A DNA stretch of 60,217 nucleotides from IMG/VR virus record IMGVR_UViG_3300043427_000906, positions 1 to 60,217 of that record; one strand, given 5' to 3'. The translations under genes and the position numbers were made by a program. The notes below the pieces were generated by a model, which made no database searches, was not told the origin of the DNA, and saw nothing but the letters and a program-made list of their open reading frames with translations. This stretch comes from a virus. Below, one piece after another: positions 60,119 to 60,217 of this stretch. Numbering within the stretch: the stretch's first letter is position 1; each line of letters starts with the position of its first letter.

Positions 60119-60217
60119 TTAAAACAATGTTGATGCGATAAGTAGGCAGATGCCAAACACCGCGATAAAATAGCAAAAACCTTCGATAATTTGTCTTGCT
60201 TCGTTCGTAGTTTGATG
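60119..60217 (-). CDS. C-terminal part of the 34-aa membrane peptide (second copy)
   Basis: It is identical in sequence to part of 318-422 and enters from beyond the window end. Confidence 0.55.
   Translation of the reverse strand, partial: HQTTNEARQIIEGFCYFIAVFGICLLIASTLF

Larger units (their letters stand above)
59962..60217. repeat. Right copy of terminal near-repeat (short variant)
   Basis: This copy corresponds to 1-416 without 160 bp (between the TCATAGG repeats) and with about five substitutions. The changes show that the two ends come from different genomes or from a diverged duplication. They are not simple read overlap. Confidence 0.85.

Noticed and set aside
1-60217. CRISPR arrays, insertion sequences, toxin-antitoxin or retron systems
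   Set aside because: No regular repeat-spacer array, transposase, reverse transcriptase or recognisable toxin pair was seen on either strand.

Overview
The window looks like an essentially complete, circularly mapping genome of about 59.8-60.0 kb from a tailed, podovirus-like phage of Bacteroidota. One promoter matches the Bacteroidetes consensus fully (TTTG, 20 bp, TATGTTTG) and several -7 boxes of type TAnnTTTG sit before late genes. Gene starts follow A/T-rich leaders rather than Shine-Dalgarno sites. Some TTG starts are used. The last 256 bp repeat the first 416 bp with several substitutions and a clean 160-bp deletion, so the ends overlap but come from two variants of the same locus.

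Right arm, + strand (about 2.0-44.0 kb): a consensus promoter and a structured leader RNA open a run of small genes (HNH nuclease, two-domain GroES-like protein, two PD-(D/E)XK-like nucleases, metallopeptidase-like protein) and three consecutive glycosyltransferases. Then come terminase, portal, scaffold candidate, major capsid protein, a fibre cluster with two successive S74-type intramolecular chaperone domains, a lysis group (holin-like proteins and a one-piece spanin), ring/connector and stabilisation proteins, three internal virion protein candidates ending in a 2709-residue giant, an M15 peptidase endolysin and a transglycosylase-like protein.

Left arm, - strand (about 60.2 down to 44.0 kb, continuing through the origin to 1.6 kb): early and replication genes. 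These are PAPS-reductase-family protein, many small unknown proteins, a DnaA domain IV-like protein, a tyrosine recombinase, Rad52-like annealing protein plus YqaJ-type exonuclease, a replication-initiation-like protein, primase-helicase, a resolvase-like nuclease, a small protein with an SSB-like tip, and dNMP kinase. No DNA polymerase is visible, so the host enzyme is probably used. A candidate origin with two perfect DnaA boxes and phased A-tracts lies at 0.93-1.13 kb.

The most unusual content is RNA. A complete type III hammerhead ribozyme with complementary loops lies at 435-485 (-). In the same transcriptional direction, many gene-unit boundaries carry a structured element that begins right after the stop codon with a TCCCCCGAACTG-like sequence and closes with CAGTT. 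Several have the geometry of a tRNA acceptor stem plus T-arm (12-13 bp and a 7-nt loop) with the D and anticodon arms replaced by a short linker. They resemble minimal RNase P substrates. I propose that the early mRNA is cut or insulated at these elements. That function is inference. The repeated structure is visible in the sequence.
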